Positions 26,031-35,370 of a stretch of DNA of 64,000 nt are shown in pieces. The stretch is from Chryseobacterium ginsenosidimutans (GTDB lineage: Bacteria > Bacteroidota > Bacteroidia > Flavobacteriales > Weeksellaceae), in NCBI RefSeq assembly GCF_024807225.1, contig NZ_JANUCO010000001.1:1364001-1428000 (forward strand), in the 5' to 3' direction. Positions within the stretch are counted from its first letter, which is position 1. The number at the start of each line of letters is the position of its first letter. The notes under the pieces were generated by a model. The model was not told the origin of the DNA and ran no database searches. It saw nothing but the letters and a program-made list of their open reading frames with translations. Position numbers and translations under genes: made by a program.

Positions 26031-26932
26031 TTAAGGTTTTCTGTTTAAAATTGCTTTTGGAAGCGGAACATATTCTTCTTCATCTCCCGGAACCAAAGGA
26101 AAAGCATCGTGATTTTGGTCATTCCAATCTACTTTTGCTTTATCAATTAATTCTTTGTCTGAATTTACAAAATTCCAGAATATAAAACGTTCTTCATCGA
26201 AAGGTTCGCCTCCGAAAAGATAAACCGTTCCGTTTTCACTCATATCAAATTCACAAAGTTGCGTTTGTTTTGCGATCAGCAATTGTTTTGAACCGTAAGA
26301 ATTTCCGTCTGTCGTCACTGTTCCGTCCAAAACATACATCGCAGCTTCTCCGTAAAGATCTTTTCCGATGCTGATTTTTTTGCGTCTTTTGTTTTAATTT
26401 CAATAAAAAACAATTTGCTGTGAACAGGAACCGGAGATTTTCTTCCGAATGCTTCTCCTGCAATTAATTTATACTGAATTCCGTCTTCTTCCCAAACCGG
26501 AATTTCATCGGCTTCAATATGACTGAAAGTAGGTTCAGACTGCTCTAGATGTTTCGGAAGCCCTACCCAAATCTGGAAACCGTGAAGCTTTTTATCGGTA
26601 TGTCTCAAATATTCCGGAGTTCTTTCCGAATGTACGACACCTTTTCCGGCAGTCATCCAATTCACTGCTCCCGGTTTGATTTCAAGAGCGCTTCCAATAC
26701 TGTCTCTATGGAAAATTGAGCCTTCCAAAAGATACGTTAACGTCGAAAGCCCGATGTGCGGATGTGGCGGAACGTCCAGATTTTGATAATCTTTAAGCTC
26801 AGAAGGTCCCATATGATCTATAAAAACGAATGGTCCGACTGCTCTTTTTTCGCGGAAAGGCAACAGTCTTCCCACTAAAAAGTTTCCTATATCTGCTGAT
26901 TTTTCTTCAATGATAAGTCCGATGTTTGACAT
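26031..26932 (-). pseudogene. Pirin-family protein, single frameshift
   Basis: Cupin-fold pirin, restored length about 300 aa. The N-terminal part (26932 downward) carries FVFIDHMGPSELK, DVPPHPHIGLSTLTYLLEGS, with the metal-binding His residues, and WMTAGKGVVHSERTPE. Its frame ends wrongly at CMFWTEQ near 26315, and the downstream frame continues KISIGKDLYGEAAMYVLDGT to 26031. The break coincides with a run of seven A/T bases at about 26376-26382; eight would restore the frame. A homopolymer of this kind is a classic sequencing-error or slippage site. It is the first gene of the redox operon. Confidence 0.85.
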
Positions 26933-27011
26933 GATAGGTAAAGTAGTTTTTTAAATTTTATGTAAGCTAATGTAATCAATTTTTTCAATGTTTATGGCGC
27001 TTTAATGAAAA

Positions 27012-27323
27012 TTAAAGTTGCTCATATCCATGAAATCTTTCGTCGACAACACGTTTCCATTCTGGATTTTTTTTGATGAATGACAGAACGTACGGACAAA
27101 ATGGGAGTGCTTTCTTTTTATGTTCTTCGACATAATTCAACGTTTTTTCCACGACTGCGGCAGCTGCGCCTGTTCCTGAAATGAGTAAATCTACTTCTGT
27201 ATGGTTTAAAACAATTTGACTTCCCATTTCCCGATAGTCGATAAATGCAATATTTCCGTTGAATTCTATTTCGAATCGTGTTTCTGTTTTTATTAAAGGG
27301 ATATTTTCAAATTCTGGTTTCAT
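27012..27323 (-). CDS. Small GNAT-like N-acetyltransferase
   Basis: Protein of 103 aa in the same small GNAT class as the gene at 24174. Visible: FEIEFNGNIAFIDYREMGSQ, NHTEVDLLISGTGAAAAVVE (CoA loop) and LPFCPYVLSFIKKNPEW. It is probably a paralogue. It stands 80 bp upstream of the pirin gene on the same strand and may be part of the redox operon. Acceptor unknown. Confidence 0.85.
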   Translation of the reverse strand: MKPEFENIPLIKTETRFEIEFNGNIAFIDYREMGSQIVLNHTEVDLLISGTGAAAAVVEKTLNYVEEHKKKALPFCPYVLSFIKKNPEWKRVVDERFHGYEQL

Positions 27324-27352
27324 GGTTTTGGGTTTCAGATTATGTTGGATTC

Positions 27353-27500
27353 TCGCAAAGACGCAAAGTTTTTTATCTTAATACAGTTTTAAGGTGCAAG
27401 AAAATCAAAGATTTTCGTTGTATGCATCATCAATTTTATCGCAGATAAAATCCTTGCGTCTTACAACATGAGATTAGTAATTAACTTTGCGTCTTTGCGA
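27353..27500. repeat. 148-bp element with 18-bp perfect inverted repeats
   Basis: TCGCAAAGACGCAAAGTT at 27353-27370 is the exact reverse complement of 27483-27500, with 112 bp between. The inner part contains two more GCGTC/GCAGATAAAA-like segments. It is non-coding, lies between two minus-strand genes, and looks like a MITE or a paired dispersed repeat. Confidence 0.65.
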
Positions 27501-27566
27501 AAACCAACTAAAGCATAATCATATAAAATTAAGAAAAAGAATAATTCAAATTTTATTTAACTTAAA

Positions 27567-28442
27567 TTAATCTGCCAAATACCCAAATCTTCCCAAATTA
27601 TAATCTTCGAAAGCCTGCATAATTTCCTCTTTGGAATTCATCACAAAAGGTCCGTGAGGATAAATCGGTTCGTCTAAAGGCATTCCGCTGATGAGTAAAA
27701 CAACCGAATCTTCAGTAGCTTCAACGGTAAAAGTTTCGCCTTCATTTTTAAATAAAACCAAATGATCGGTCGAAGCTTTTTCTTCACCGTTTATGATAAT
27801 ATTTCCTTCAATGATCAAAGCTGCAGTATTGAAATTTGCAGGGAAATCAAATTCTGCTTTTCCCCCTTTTTTCAGTTTTGCATTCATCATATTTACGGGA
27901 CTGAAAGTGAAAGCGGGACCTTTTTGATCTTTATAAGTTCCGGCAATCAATTCGATATATCCGTTTTCACCAAGATCAACTTTTTCCATATCAGAATTTT
28001 TGATGGACTGATATTTTGGACAGCTCATTTTATAAACCGACGGAAGATTCACCCAAAGCTGAACCATCTGAAAAATTCCGCCTTCTTTTGCCCACTCCGT
28101 TTCATGATATTCTTTGTGAAGAACACCTTTTGCGGCCGTCATCCATTGTACATCGCCTTCACCGATAATTCCGCCTCCACCTGCGCTGTCGTGATGCTGA
28201 ACTTTGCCATGGTAAGCTATCGTCACGGTTTCAAAACCTCGGTGAGGATGCACTCCGACACCGCGTGGATTATCTGTCCCGTTAAAATGAAATTTCGAAT
28301 TATAATCAAGCATAATGAAAGGATCCATTCTCTTCATATCCAATCCCTGAACTCCCGGAATAAAATTGTGAACCCGAAATCCATCGCCCACAAAATGAGC
28401 GGGTTTCGGAGATACCACGATTTCTACTTTTTTAGTTGCCAT
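27567..28442 (-). CDS. Pirin-family protein (second copy)
   Basis: Intact cupin-fold pirin of 291 aa, started at the ATG for MATKKVEIVVSPKPAHFVGD; a start at 28466 would add eight residues. Metal-binding motif: GVGVHPHRGFETVTIAYHGK with WMTAAKGVLHKEYHETE and a second cupin in the C-terminal half. Pirins bind Fe or Zn and some are quercetin 2,3-dioxygenases. It is a divergent paralogue of the broken gene at 26031 and shares the neighbourhood with an FMN reductase and small GNATs. Confidence 0.93.
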   Translation of the reverse strand: MATKKVEIVVSPKPAHFVGDGFRVHNFIPGVQGLDMKRMDPFIMLDYNSKFHFNGTDNPRGVGVHPHRGFETVTIAYHGKVQHHDSAGGGGIIGEGDVQWMTAAKGVLHKEYHETEWAKEGGIFQMVQLWVNLPSVYKMSCPKYQSIKNSDMEKVDLGENGYIELIAGTYKDQKGPAFTFSPVNMMNAKLKKGGKAEFDFPANFNTAALIIEGNIIINGEEKASTDHLVLFKNEGETFTVEATEDSVVLLISGMPLDEPIYPHGPFVMNSKEEIMQAFEDYNLGRFGYLAD

Positions 28443-28572
28443 AATATTGTTGGTATTATGAAACAAATGTAAGTGAGTTGGAAATCAGGTGCATTGATCT
28501 GTGGTAAGTAAGAGAGGGGTGTTGGTTTTTGGTTGATTGTTGTCAGTTTTTTATGGTATATTTTACGTGGTC

Positions 28573-28605
28573 AAACCTCATAGGTTTTTAAAACCTATGA
28601 GGTTT
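28573..28605. repeat. Near-perfect 33-bp palindrome
   Basis: AAACCTCATAGGTTTT and its exact reverse complement are separated by one T. It has no T-tract, so it is unlikely to be a standard terminator. It lies in the 370-bp gap between the pirin and the MFS gene. Confidence 0.8.
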
Positions 28606-28681
28606 ATTTCACTAAGAAATATTGGAAAGGGCTAAAATTTCAATGAGGGTTGAGGTTTCGGAAGTCATCAATTTTACAACA

Positions 28682-28776
28682 ATAGCCCCGATTGTCGCGA
28701 CATCCTTTTTGGTTGCAGACGGAGCGAAGCGAAGTCCGTGACCAAAAAGATACAGCAGAAAGCGGGAAATAGCTCC
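28682..28776 (-). ncRNA. Structured intergenic element, family-like in Flavobacteriia
   Basis: Read on the minus strand, the flank GGAGCTATTTCCCGCTTTC is followed by a stem CTTTTTGGT / ACCAAAAAG around an inner hairpin (ACGGA / TCCGT), and then by GGATGTCGCGACAATCGGGG. The constant-looking flanks with a variable stem resemble a recurrent intergenic unit that I recall from Chryseobacterium and Flavobacterium genomes; that recognition is from memory and unverified. It lies 39 bp after the MFS gene stop on the same strand. Confidence 0.45.
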
Positions 28777-28814
28777 GAAAAAGAAAAATTAATCATTTAT
28801 AATTAATCATTCAT

Positions 28815-30218
28815 TTACTCTTCTTTTGATTTCATATTTTTTCCGTCTGAAATGTGAAGTCTTCGGAAAACCAGTCCTGAAACGATGGTAAGAAGACCAA
28901 TTGATAAAAATGTAAGTCTGAAAGCATTGTGAATTTCGCCTTTGATAAGATCGGTGTTTTCAAATATTTTTAAAACAATTAATCCGAAAGCAATTCCGAA
29001 ACCAATGGCAAGTTGTTGATTGACTGATATTAATGAATTTCCGCTACTGGTCTGGAAGTTTCTGAGATCGGCAATGGAAATGGTATTCATTGAGGTAAAC
29101 TGAATCGAGTTGAAAAATCCTAATACCGCAATAATCGGGACGAACCAATAGAGAGAATTGTGGATATTCGGGATGGCTAAAAGACAAATCAATGTTCCGA
29201 TGATGAAGGTATTGAGCATCAAGGTTTGTCTGTAACCGAATTTATCTAAAATTTTAATAACATACGATTTTCCAAACATCGCTGTTAATGCCATTGGAGC
29301 GATGATCCAACCGGAAGTTACGGCGGATTGTTTATACGCAATCTGAATCATTAATGGTAATAATAACGGAACGGAACTGATTCCTAATCTTGTGGCAAGA
29401 TTTCCGACAATTCCAACGCGGAAAGTTCGAACTTGGAATAAATTCAGTGGAAAGATCGGGCTTTCGTCTTTTTTGGCATGTCTGTAATAATAGTACATAC
29501 AAAGGAAACCCAAAATGAAAACGACCAAAACGGGCGTTGTATTCTGCATGTCTCCGAAAAGTTCTAACGAAACCGAAAGTAGGAGAGAAGCTGCTGCGAA
29601 AATCAGGAAGCCTTTTAAATCAAAATCTACAGCGGCGGATTTGTAATTGGGCATATATTTCAGTCCTAAAACAATTCCCAGAATTCCAATTGGGATATTA
29701 ATTAAAAAAATCCAGTGCCAGGAAAGATAATCTACCATATAACCTCCAACCAAAGGTCCTAGAACCGGCCCGATTAAAGCGGGAATGATGGCGAAATTCA
29801 TGGCTTTTAATAATTCGCTTTTATCGAAAGTTTTTATCAATGCTAATTTTCCGACAGGTGTCATCAAACTTCCTCCAACTCCCTGAATAACGCGGGAAAT
29901 AACAAGGTGCGTAAGGTTTTGTGATAAAGAACAAAACAGTGATCCTAAACTAAAAAGTACCAAAGAAAAAATGAAAACCTTTTTCGTCCCAAATCTATCC
30001 GCCAAAAATCCGCTTGCAGGCATGAAAACCGCTAAAGTAAGAACATAACTGATAATGGCGTTCTGCATATTGAGCGGAGATTCTTGTAAATCTTTTGCAA
30101 TAGAGGGCAAAGAAGTATTCAGAATGGTAGAATCCAGCATCTGCATGAAAATTGCTGTCGCAAGAATCAGTGGGAGAATTTTTTTTATTGAATTGGGTTG
30201 CGAAATTACTTCTGACAT
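28815..30218 (-). CDS. MFS exporter of the DHA2 (14-TM) family
   Basis: Multidrug-type efflux pump, 467 aa with about 14 TM helices. The DHA2 motifs are present: MLDSTILNTSLPSIAKDLQE in TM1 and GFLADRFGTKKVFIFSLVLF in the TM2-3 loop, plus GPVLGPLVGGYMVDYLSWHW (motif C and D). This places it close to HsrA/MdtD-like proton antiporters. No HlyD-family adaptor is encoded beside it, so it likely works alone in the inner membrane. Substrate unknown. Confidence 0.9.
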   Translation of the reverse strand: MSEVISQPNSIKKILPLILATAIFMQMLDSTILNTSLPSIAKDLQESPLNMQNAIISYVLTLAVFMPASGFLADRFGTKKVFIFSLVLFSLGSLFCSLSQNLTHLVISRVIQGVGGSLMTPVGKLALIKTFDKSELLKAMNFAIIPALIGPVLGPLVGGYMVDYLSWHWIFLINIPIGILGIVLGLKYMPNYKSAAVDFDLKGFLIFAAASLLLSVSLELFGDMQNTTPVLVVFILGFLCMYYYYRHAKKDESPIFPLNLFQVRTFRVGIVGNLATRLGISSVPLLLPLMIQIAYKQSAVTSGWIIAPMALTAMFGKSYVIKILDKFGYRQTLMLNTFIIGTLICLLAIPNIHNSLYWFVPIIAVLGFFNSIQFTSMNTISIADLRNFQTSSGNSLISVNQQLAIGFGIAFGLIVLKIFENTDLIKGEIHNAFRLTFLSIGLLTIVSGLVFRRLHISDGKNMKSKEE

Positions 30219-30390
30219 GTGATGGTACTGGAAATTAAATAGTCCAGATTTGTTTTAGTTTAAGGAATAAGGATAGTTGTTGAAAGCAATATTTATTCCT
30301 TAAATAGGTTTTTAAATTTAAAATTTCAGATATCTTAAACTAAGCCTAGATTTCTACGGAAAGACAAACCGGCGCTGGTTTTTTAGATTA

Positions 30391-30425
30391 AAAAAAGTCC
30401 TGTGAAATTTCACAAGACTTTTTAA
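30391..30425 (-). terminator. Rho-independent terminator
   Basis: On the minus strand a 14-bp stem AAAAGTCTTGTGAA / TTCACAGGACTTTT (one G-U pair) is followed by Ts, starting directly at the stop of the secreted protein at 30427. Confidence 0.85.
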
Positions 30426-30426
30426 T

Positions 30427-31239
30427 TTATTTTCTAGGCTTTTCTACTCCTTTCCATTCGTCGCCTGCTTTTCTGTACTGGCTCAATTCGAAAGTTTTGA
30501 AATCTGTTGTTTTGTACTCAATGTTATCAGTGTTTTGTTCAAACGGCATGATGTAGTAGAAATCTGCATCTGTTCTGTCTGTTTTTGTACCTTTTTTTAC
30601 TGATGGAACATATTTAGAGAATTTGTAGCTTGGAAGATACTGCTTCACTCTTGCATAGAAAGCTTTATTTTCTTTCTCTTCAGGAATGATGTCTACGATA
30701 TTGAAATCGTCTTTTGCCTTATTAATCCAAAGATAGTATGTTTTCTCTTCTCCTTTATTTCTGTTCTCAGAGTTGAAAGCGTAAAGTTCTTTCGGAACCA
30801 GTTCCTTGATTTTTTCCGGATCAACTTTTGTGTAATATTCACCTTTTGAAGGATCAACATAGGTTTCAATATTATACATTAAGACAGAATTGTTCTCCAA
30901 ATTTTTATTTTTGAAATATTGATTTAAAGATAATTCTGCAGTTGCTCTCAATTCTTTTCCTCTTGCATCAAGCTTTTTCGTCAGGTTCTGAGGATTTACT
31001 TTTTTTACAAACTCATATAAAACTTTAGGCTTTACATCTTTCAGGTGAGGATACGTTTTCAGTTGCTCAGCTTTTACCAGCCAGTAATATTGTTGGTAAA
31101 AGTCGTCTTTATCGCCATCTTTTACGTTTTTATACACCATTGCAAGTTTCTTGGAGCTAAGATATTTACCATATTTTCCCTGTCCAAAAGCAAAAGTCAT
31201 GGCTAATAAAGCAAATAAGATAGTAATGTTTCTTCTCAT
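30427..31239 (-). CDS. Unknown secreted protein
   Basis: Protein of 270 aa from MRRNITILFALLAMTFAFGQ, a clear signal peptide ending near GQ; the upstream ATG at 31269 would place ten residues before the signal and is less likely. The mature part is rich in Lys, Tyr and Asp and has the repeated feel of periplasmic Flavobacteriia proteins (YYTKVDPEKIKELVPKELYA, VKQYLPSYKFSKYVPSVKKG). It stands alone with its own terminator. No family recognised. Confidence 0.72.
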   Translation of the reverse strand: MRRNITILFALLAMTFAFGQGKYGKYLSSKKLAMVYKNVKDGDKDDFYQQYYWLVKAEQLKTYPHLKDVKPKVLYEFVKKVNPQNLTKKLDARGKELRATAELSLNQYFKNKNLENNSVLMYNIETYVDPSKGEYYTKVDPEKIKELVPKELYAFNSENRNKGEEKTYYLWINKAKDDFNIVDIIPEEKENKAFYARVKQYLPSYKFSKYVPSVKKGTKTDRTDADFYYIMPFEQNTDNIEYKTTDFKTFELSQYRKAGDEWKGVEKPRK

Positions 31240-31336
31240 TTTTTTATAATTGATATTTTCGTTTTCCAAATATAATTATTTATTAGATATTATTTTTGAT
31301 TAACAGTTAAAATCTCATAATATTATTATCGTTAAT

Positions 31337-31367
31337 TCAAAAGAAAATCCTGTATTGCTACAGGATT
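31337..31367 (-). terminator. Rho-independent terminator of asnB
   Basis: AATCCTGTA / TACAGGATT with a 4-nt loop; on the minus strand it is followed by TTCTTTT. It lies ~95 bp after the asnB stop. Confidence 0.7.
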
Positions 31368-31460
31368 AATAAATTTATTTTTTAAATCGCAGATTTCAGA
31401 GCTTAAAAATTAGTGTAATTAAAGATCGTAAACTCATCATTTATCATTTATAAATCATCA

Positions 31461-33134
31461 TTATTTGTCGTACGATGTTTCATGTACTTTCACGGCTCTG
31501 CCACTCGGATCGTTCATGTTTTTGAAAGCTTCGTCCCATTCCAAAGCGATTGGCGTAGAACACGCGACTGAAGGAACAGATGGAACCGTTGCCGCAGAAG
31601 TTTCACTTGGGAAATGTTCTTCAAAAATCGTTCTGTAGCGATATTCTTCTTTGTTTTGAGGAGTATTTAATGGAAATCTGAATTTTGCACTGGTCATCAT
31701 TTCATCGGTCACTTCTTTTTCGGCAACAGCTTTTAAATTATCAATCCATGAATATCCAACGCCGTCAGAAAACTGTTCTTTCTGTCTCCAGACAATCGAT
31801 TCCGGAAGAATATCTTCAAAAGCTTTTCTCAATACCCACTTTTCAATTTTTCTTTCGTTGGCTTGTACCATTTTATCTTTTGGATTAATGCACATCGCAA
31901 TATCCATAAATTCTTTATCTAAAAACGGAACACGACCTTCAATTCCCCAACTCATCAAAGCTTTATTGGCTCTTAAACAATCGTAAAGGTGAAGTTTTCC
32001 TAATTTTCTTACCGTTTCATCATGAAACTCTTTTGCATTCGGAGCTTTATGGAAATATAAATACCCGCCGAATAATTCATCAGAACCTTCTCCGGAAAGC
32101 ACCATTTTTATCCCCATTGATTTAATAACTCTCGCCAAAAGATACATCGGAGTGGAAGCTCTGATTGTCGTTACGTCATACGTTTCCAGATGATAAATAA
32201 CATCGCGAACCGCATCCAAACCTTCCTGAACGGTGAAATTAACTTCATGGTGAACCGAACCAATATGTTCTGCCGCTTTTTGTGCCGCCGCCAAATCCGG
32301 AGAACCTTCCAGACCAACTGCAAAACTGTGCAATCTCGGATACCAAGCTTCCTGAGTGTCGCCACTTTCTACTCTCTGTCTTGCATATTTTGCTGTAATG
32401 GCAGAAATTACGGAAGAATCCAGACCGCCGGAAAGAAGAACTCCATAAGGAACATCGCTCATCAATTGTCTGTGAACTGCGTCTTCAAGCCCTTTTCTTA
32501 TTTTATCAATATCAGTTTCGTTGTCTTTTACGTTATCAAAACTCTCCCAGTCTCTTTTGTACCATTGTTGTAACTCGCTTCCGTCTTTGCTGTACACAAG
32601 ATGTCCCGGCAAAAATGTTTCGATGGTTTTGCAAACGCCTTCCAACGCTTTTAATTCTGAAGCTACATAATAGTTTCCGTTTTTGTCCCAACCCTGATAA
32701 AGAGGGCAAATTCCCATATGATCGCGGGCAATTAAATACACATCATTTTCTGTATCGTATAGAGAGAAAGCAAAAATTCCGTTTAATTTTTCAATAAAAT
32801 CTTTTCCGTATTTTCTGTAAAGTGCTAAAATAACTTCGCAGTCAGATTGAGTCTGAAATTCGTAATCAGGAAATTCTTCTTTTAATTCTCTGTGATTATA
32901 AATTTCACCATTTACGGCCAACACTACTTTTCCATCTTTTGTAAATAAAGGCTGTTTTCCTGAGGTAGGATCTACAATTGCCAGTCTTTCATGAGAGAAA
33001 ACTACTTTATCATCCTGAAATACACCGCTCCAATCCGGACCTCTGTGACGGATTTTTTTTGACATCTCAAGAACTTGAGGTCTTAATGTTTCTGTTTTTT
33101 GTTTGGCATCAAACAAGCATACGATTCCACACAT
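31461..33134 (-). CDS. asnB: Asparagine synthetase B (glutamine-hydrolysing)
   Basis: Makes asparagine from aspartate, ATP and glutamine. The 557-aa protein starts MCGIVCLFDA, leaving Cys2 as the glutaminase nucleophile. The class II amidotransferase domain runs to ~200 (SHERLAIVDPTSGKQPLF), followed by the synthetase domain with the pyrophosphate loop VLLSGGLDSSVISA. Length and motifs match E. coli AsnB. A consensus promoter lies directly upstream. An L-asparaginase is also in the window (7969), so synthesis and breakdown genes are both encoded in this stretch. Confidence 0.96.
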   Translation of the reverse strand: MCGIVCLFDAKQKTETLRPQVLEMSKKIRHRGPDWSGVFQDDKVVFSHERLAIVDPTSGKQPLFTKDGKVVLAVNGEIYNHRELKEEFPDYEFQTQSDCEVILALYRKYGKDFIEKLNGIFAFSLYDTENDVYLIARDHMGICPLYQGWDKNGNYYVASELKALEGVCKTIETFLPGHLVYSKDGSELQQWYKRDWESFDNVKDNETDIDKIRKGLEDAVHRQLMSDVPYGVLLSGGLDSSVISAITAKYARQRVESGDTQEAWYPRLHSFAVGLEGSPDLAAAQKAAEHIGSVHHEVNFTVQEGLDAVRDVIYHLETYDVTTIRASTPMYLLARVIKSMGIKMVLSGEGSDELFGGYLYFHKAPNAKEFHDETVRKLGKLHLYDCLRANKALMSWGIEGRVPFLDKEFMDIAMCINPKDKMVQANERKIEKWVLRKAFEDILPESIVWRQKEQFSDGVGYSWIDNLKAVAEKEVTDEMMTSAKFRFPLNTPQNKEEYRYRTIFEEHFPSETSAATVPSVPSVACSTPIALEWDEAFKNMNDPSGRAVKVHETSYDK

Positions 33135-33155
33135 TTTTTATTATTTAATTTTAAA

Positions 33156-33186
33156 CAAAATTAGATTAGTGGTTTAAAAATAACAA
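33156..33186 (-). promoter_or_regulatory. Promoter of asnB with both Bacteroidetes elements
   Basis: On the minus strand, a -33 TTG (33186-33184) is followed after 20 bp by TAATTTTG (33163-33156), matching TTG-N17-23-TAnnTTTG. It is the best two-part promoter seen in the window. The rest of 33187-33463 is AT-rich and I see no gene in it. Confidence 0.6.
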
Positions 33187-33463
33187 TAAAAATTTCAATT
33201 AAGTTAATATTTTTAATTAAATTGATTAAATAAGAGAAAATTTTTAACTTTGGTTGGTAAAAAATGTCATTTTAGTTAATTTTTTTCGTTGGGCAGTTGT
33301 GCAATCGAATTCATTGCCCTCATACGAAATAAAAAATTAATATTTCTTAATCTATGGTAATTTATTATACGAATTTTTGCCTTTCCTTTGTGGCTCGAAA
33401 TAATTTTTTTTCATCATTTGTGTTTTTACCTTCTTGCAATTCAGTTTGCGAGAAGGTTTTGTT

Positions 33464-35129
33464 TTATTCAGACCCTAGTAAAGCTCCTGAGACGTTCCAC
33501 GAACTGAAACTTGTTCCTTCCGTAGGACCTTGAGGAATCTTCGCCTGAATGGTATGTTTGCCGGCTTTTAAGTCTCCAAGAGGAATAAAATTAGGATTGG
33601 TAACTGTTCCGGGACACCAGTTTGATCTGCTTAAATCTGATGATGAAAGTCCGTCCGCGAAATTTCCTGAAGCAGGATTGTAAAGACGGTAAGAACCGCA
33701 GTCTGATCTCCACGGTATAAAAGAATAGGTCATTTTCCCGTCAAGAAAGATAGAATTGGCTTTAGGAACGAACTCGTCGCCGTTTTCCCAACCACCGTGA
33801 CCGGTTGTAATATATTTCAGTTGTGCGTTTTTCAGGTCTTTTTTTAATGTAAATTCTACCCATAATCCTTTATCGTTATTGAACATGGTAGAATAATCCT
33901 GTCCCGCCATTTCCATAATATTTAAAGTATTGAATAAAGGAATCACGGTATTGTTCTTGTAAATAGTCTGATCGCTTTTGTGAATCGTAATTTCCAGACT
34001 CACTTTGTGACCGCCTTTGTCGTAGTTTCCGATGAATGTCCCTATCCATAATTCTTTTTCGCTTAAAGCGGGTTTTAAGTCAGTAATATCCTGTCGATAC
34101 GGACTTATCGTTTGCCAGTTTTTATCTTTTAATTGAATATGATTGAATTTATTGATCCCGAAAGCCGTGAAAAAACGCATCATTTCAATGGTCGGATTGT
34201 AGTTGTCGGTCGCGGTTATTCCGTAATATTGCTTTCCGTTTCCGTTGTCATAAATCGGGAGTGTTTTTACACCTTTTTCCAGCCCGTCGAAGAAAGACTG
34301 AGATTTGTCTTGTGGAACGAAAAATACGGTTCCGGTTTCTGTCGTAAGCATCTCCGTTAGATTGTTGCTTTAATTCAGCGAAAATATTTTCACCCTTCGA
34401 AATTTTCGGAAACTTAATTTTTTTAAGAATAATCGTTCCGTTGCCAAATCTTTTTATAGTTTCATCAGATTTTGATTCATCAGAAAAGTTGATCGTTTCA
34501 TTATCAAAAACTTTCAAAGTAGTGAATCGGCTTTTCCATAAAAGATCTTTATATCCTAGTTGATCTGTCGAATTAATAGAACCTTTAAGAAGGTTTTCAA
34601 TATCTGTTTTCTTAACTTTTTTAATGGAATTGGCTGTAATTAAAGAATTTTTATTTCTCTCAATTTCCAGAACAAAACCCAAATTTTGTCCGATACTTGA
34701 AGGTCCGCCTTGAATTTTTAAATCATTCGTGTACCAAACTTCAATGGTGTTTGAATTGATTTTAGTGACTGCTTTTTTACAGTTATAACCTAATATTTTC
34801 TTGGTCTCGTTGGTGAATTCGAAAGTTTGCTTTCCGATCGCTTCTGCATCAGAAGTTGAAATAATTTCTGAAGGTTTCAAAAATGCATAAGAAATGATCG
34901 TGTTGGATGGCTTTTCAATTTTCGTTATTTCGAACGGAAGATCGGCTTTTTGTTCTCTGATTTTATTATTTAGGATAAAATTTTCCTTTTCATTTGCCCA
35001 AACCAAAGTAGGAGACTGGTCGGTCAAAACTTTTCCGTTGGAAGAGCTGATGTATTGAATTTCATAAGTCTGCGCAAAAGACAGACAAAATAAAAAGGTA
35101 AAGAAACTTAATAAAATTCTCTGATGCAT
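33464..35129 (-). pseudogene. GLPGLI-like domain fused to PNGase F-like amidase, single frameshift
   Basis: Secreted protein of about 554 aa once one extra base is removed. Signal peptide MHQRILLSFFTFLFCLSFAQ, started at ATG 35129 (GTG at 35150 possible). Residues ~20-190 resemble the GLPGLI family, with ILGYNCKKAVT, IEVWYTNDLKI and a degenerate hallmark GGPSSIGQNLGFVLEIE. The C-terminal ~295 residues match PNGase F: WIGTFIGNYDKGGHKVSLEI, GHGGWENGDEFVPKANSIFL and LSRSNWCPGTV, where the Glu of GDEF aligns with the catalytic Glu206 region. The frame breaks near 34362 (tctaacGgagatg). Expected activity is removal of N-glycans from glycoproteins. Confidence 0.78.
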
Positions 35130-35311
35130 AATGAATGATGGTTTTTTCACAAAGATAAATGTTAGTTAACAGACTATCAACTTTGCAAAATTTTATATAG
35201 CTTTCATTGTATAGGTAGGAAATATTCTGTAAAAGTTACACTTGTTTCAAAAATAGTTTAATAAGTATTTGATATTCAGGTTTTTGTTTTGATTTGTCTG
35301 ATGTGATTTAA

Positions 35312-35345
35312 CAAAAAAAACTACCCTAAAAATAGAGTAGTTTGT
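35312..35345 (-). terminator. Rho-independent terminator
   Basis: On the minus strand AAACTAC / GTAGTTT with a 10-nt loop region is followed by eight Ts, ~25 bp after the rRNA methyltransferase stop. Confidence 0.8.
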
Positions 35346-35370
35346 ATGATTTAATATTGTTAATTTTCGT

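Noticed and set aside
27762..28472. 236-aa plus-strand frame opposite the intact pirin
   Set aside because: It is a long shadow of a gene with clear cupin motifs on the minus strand.
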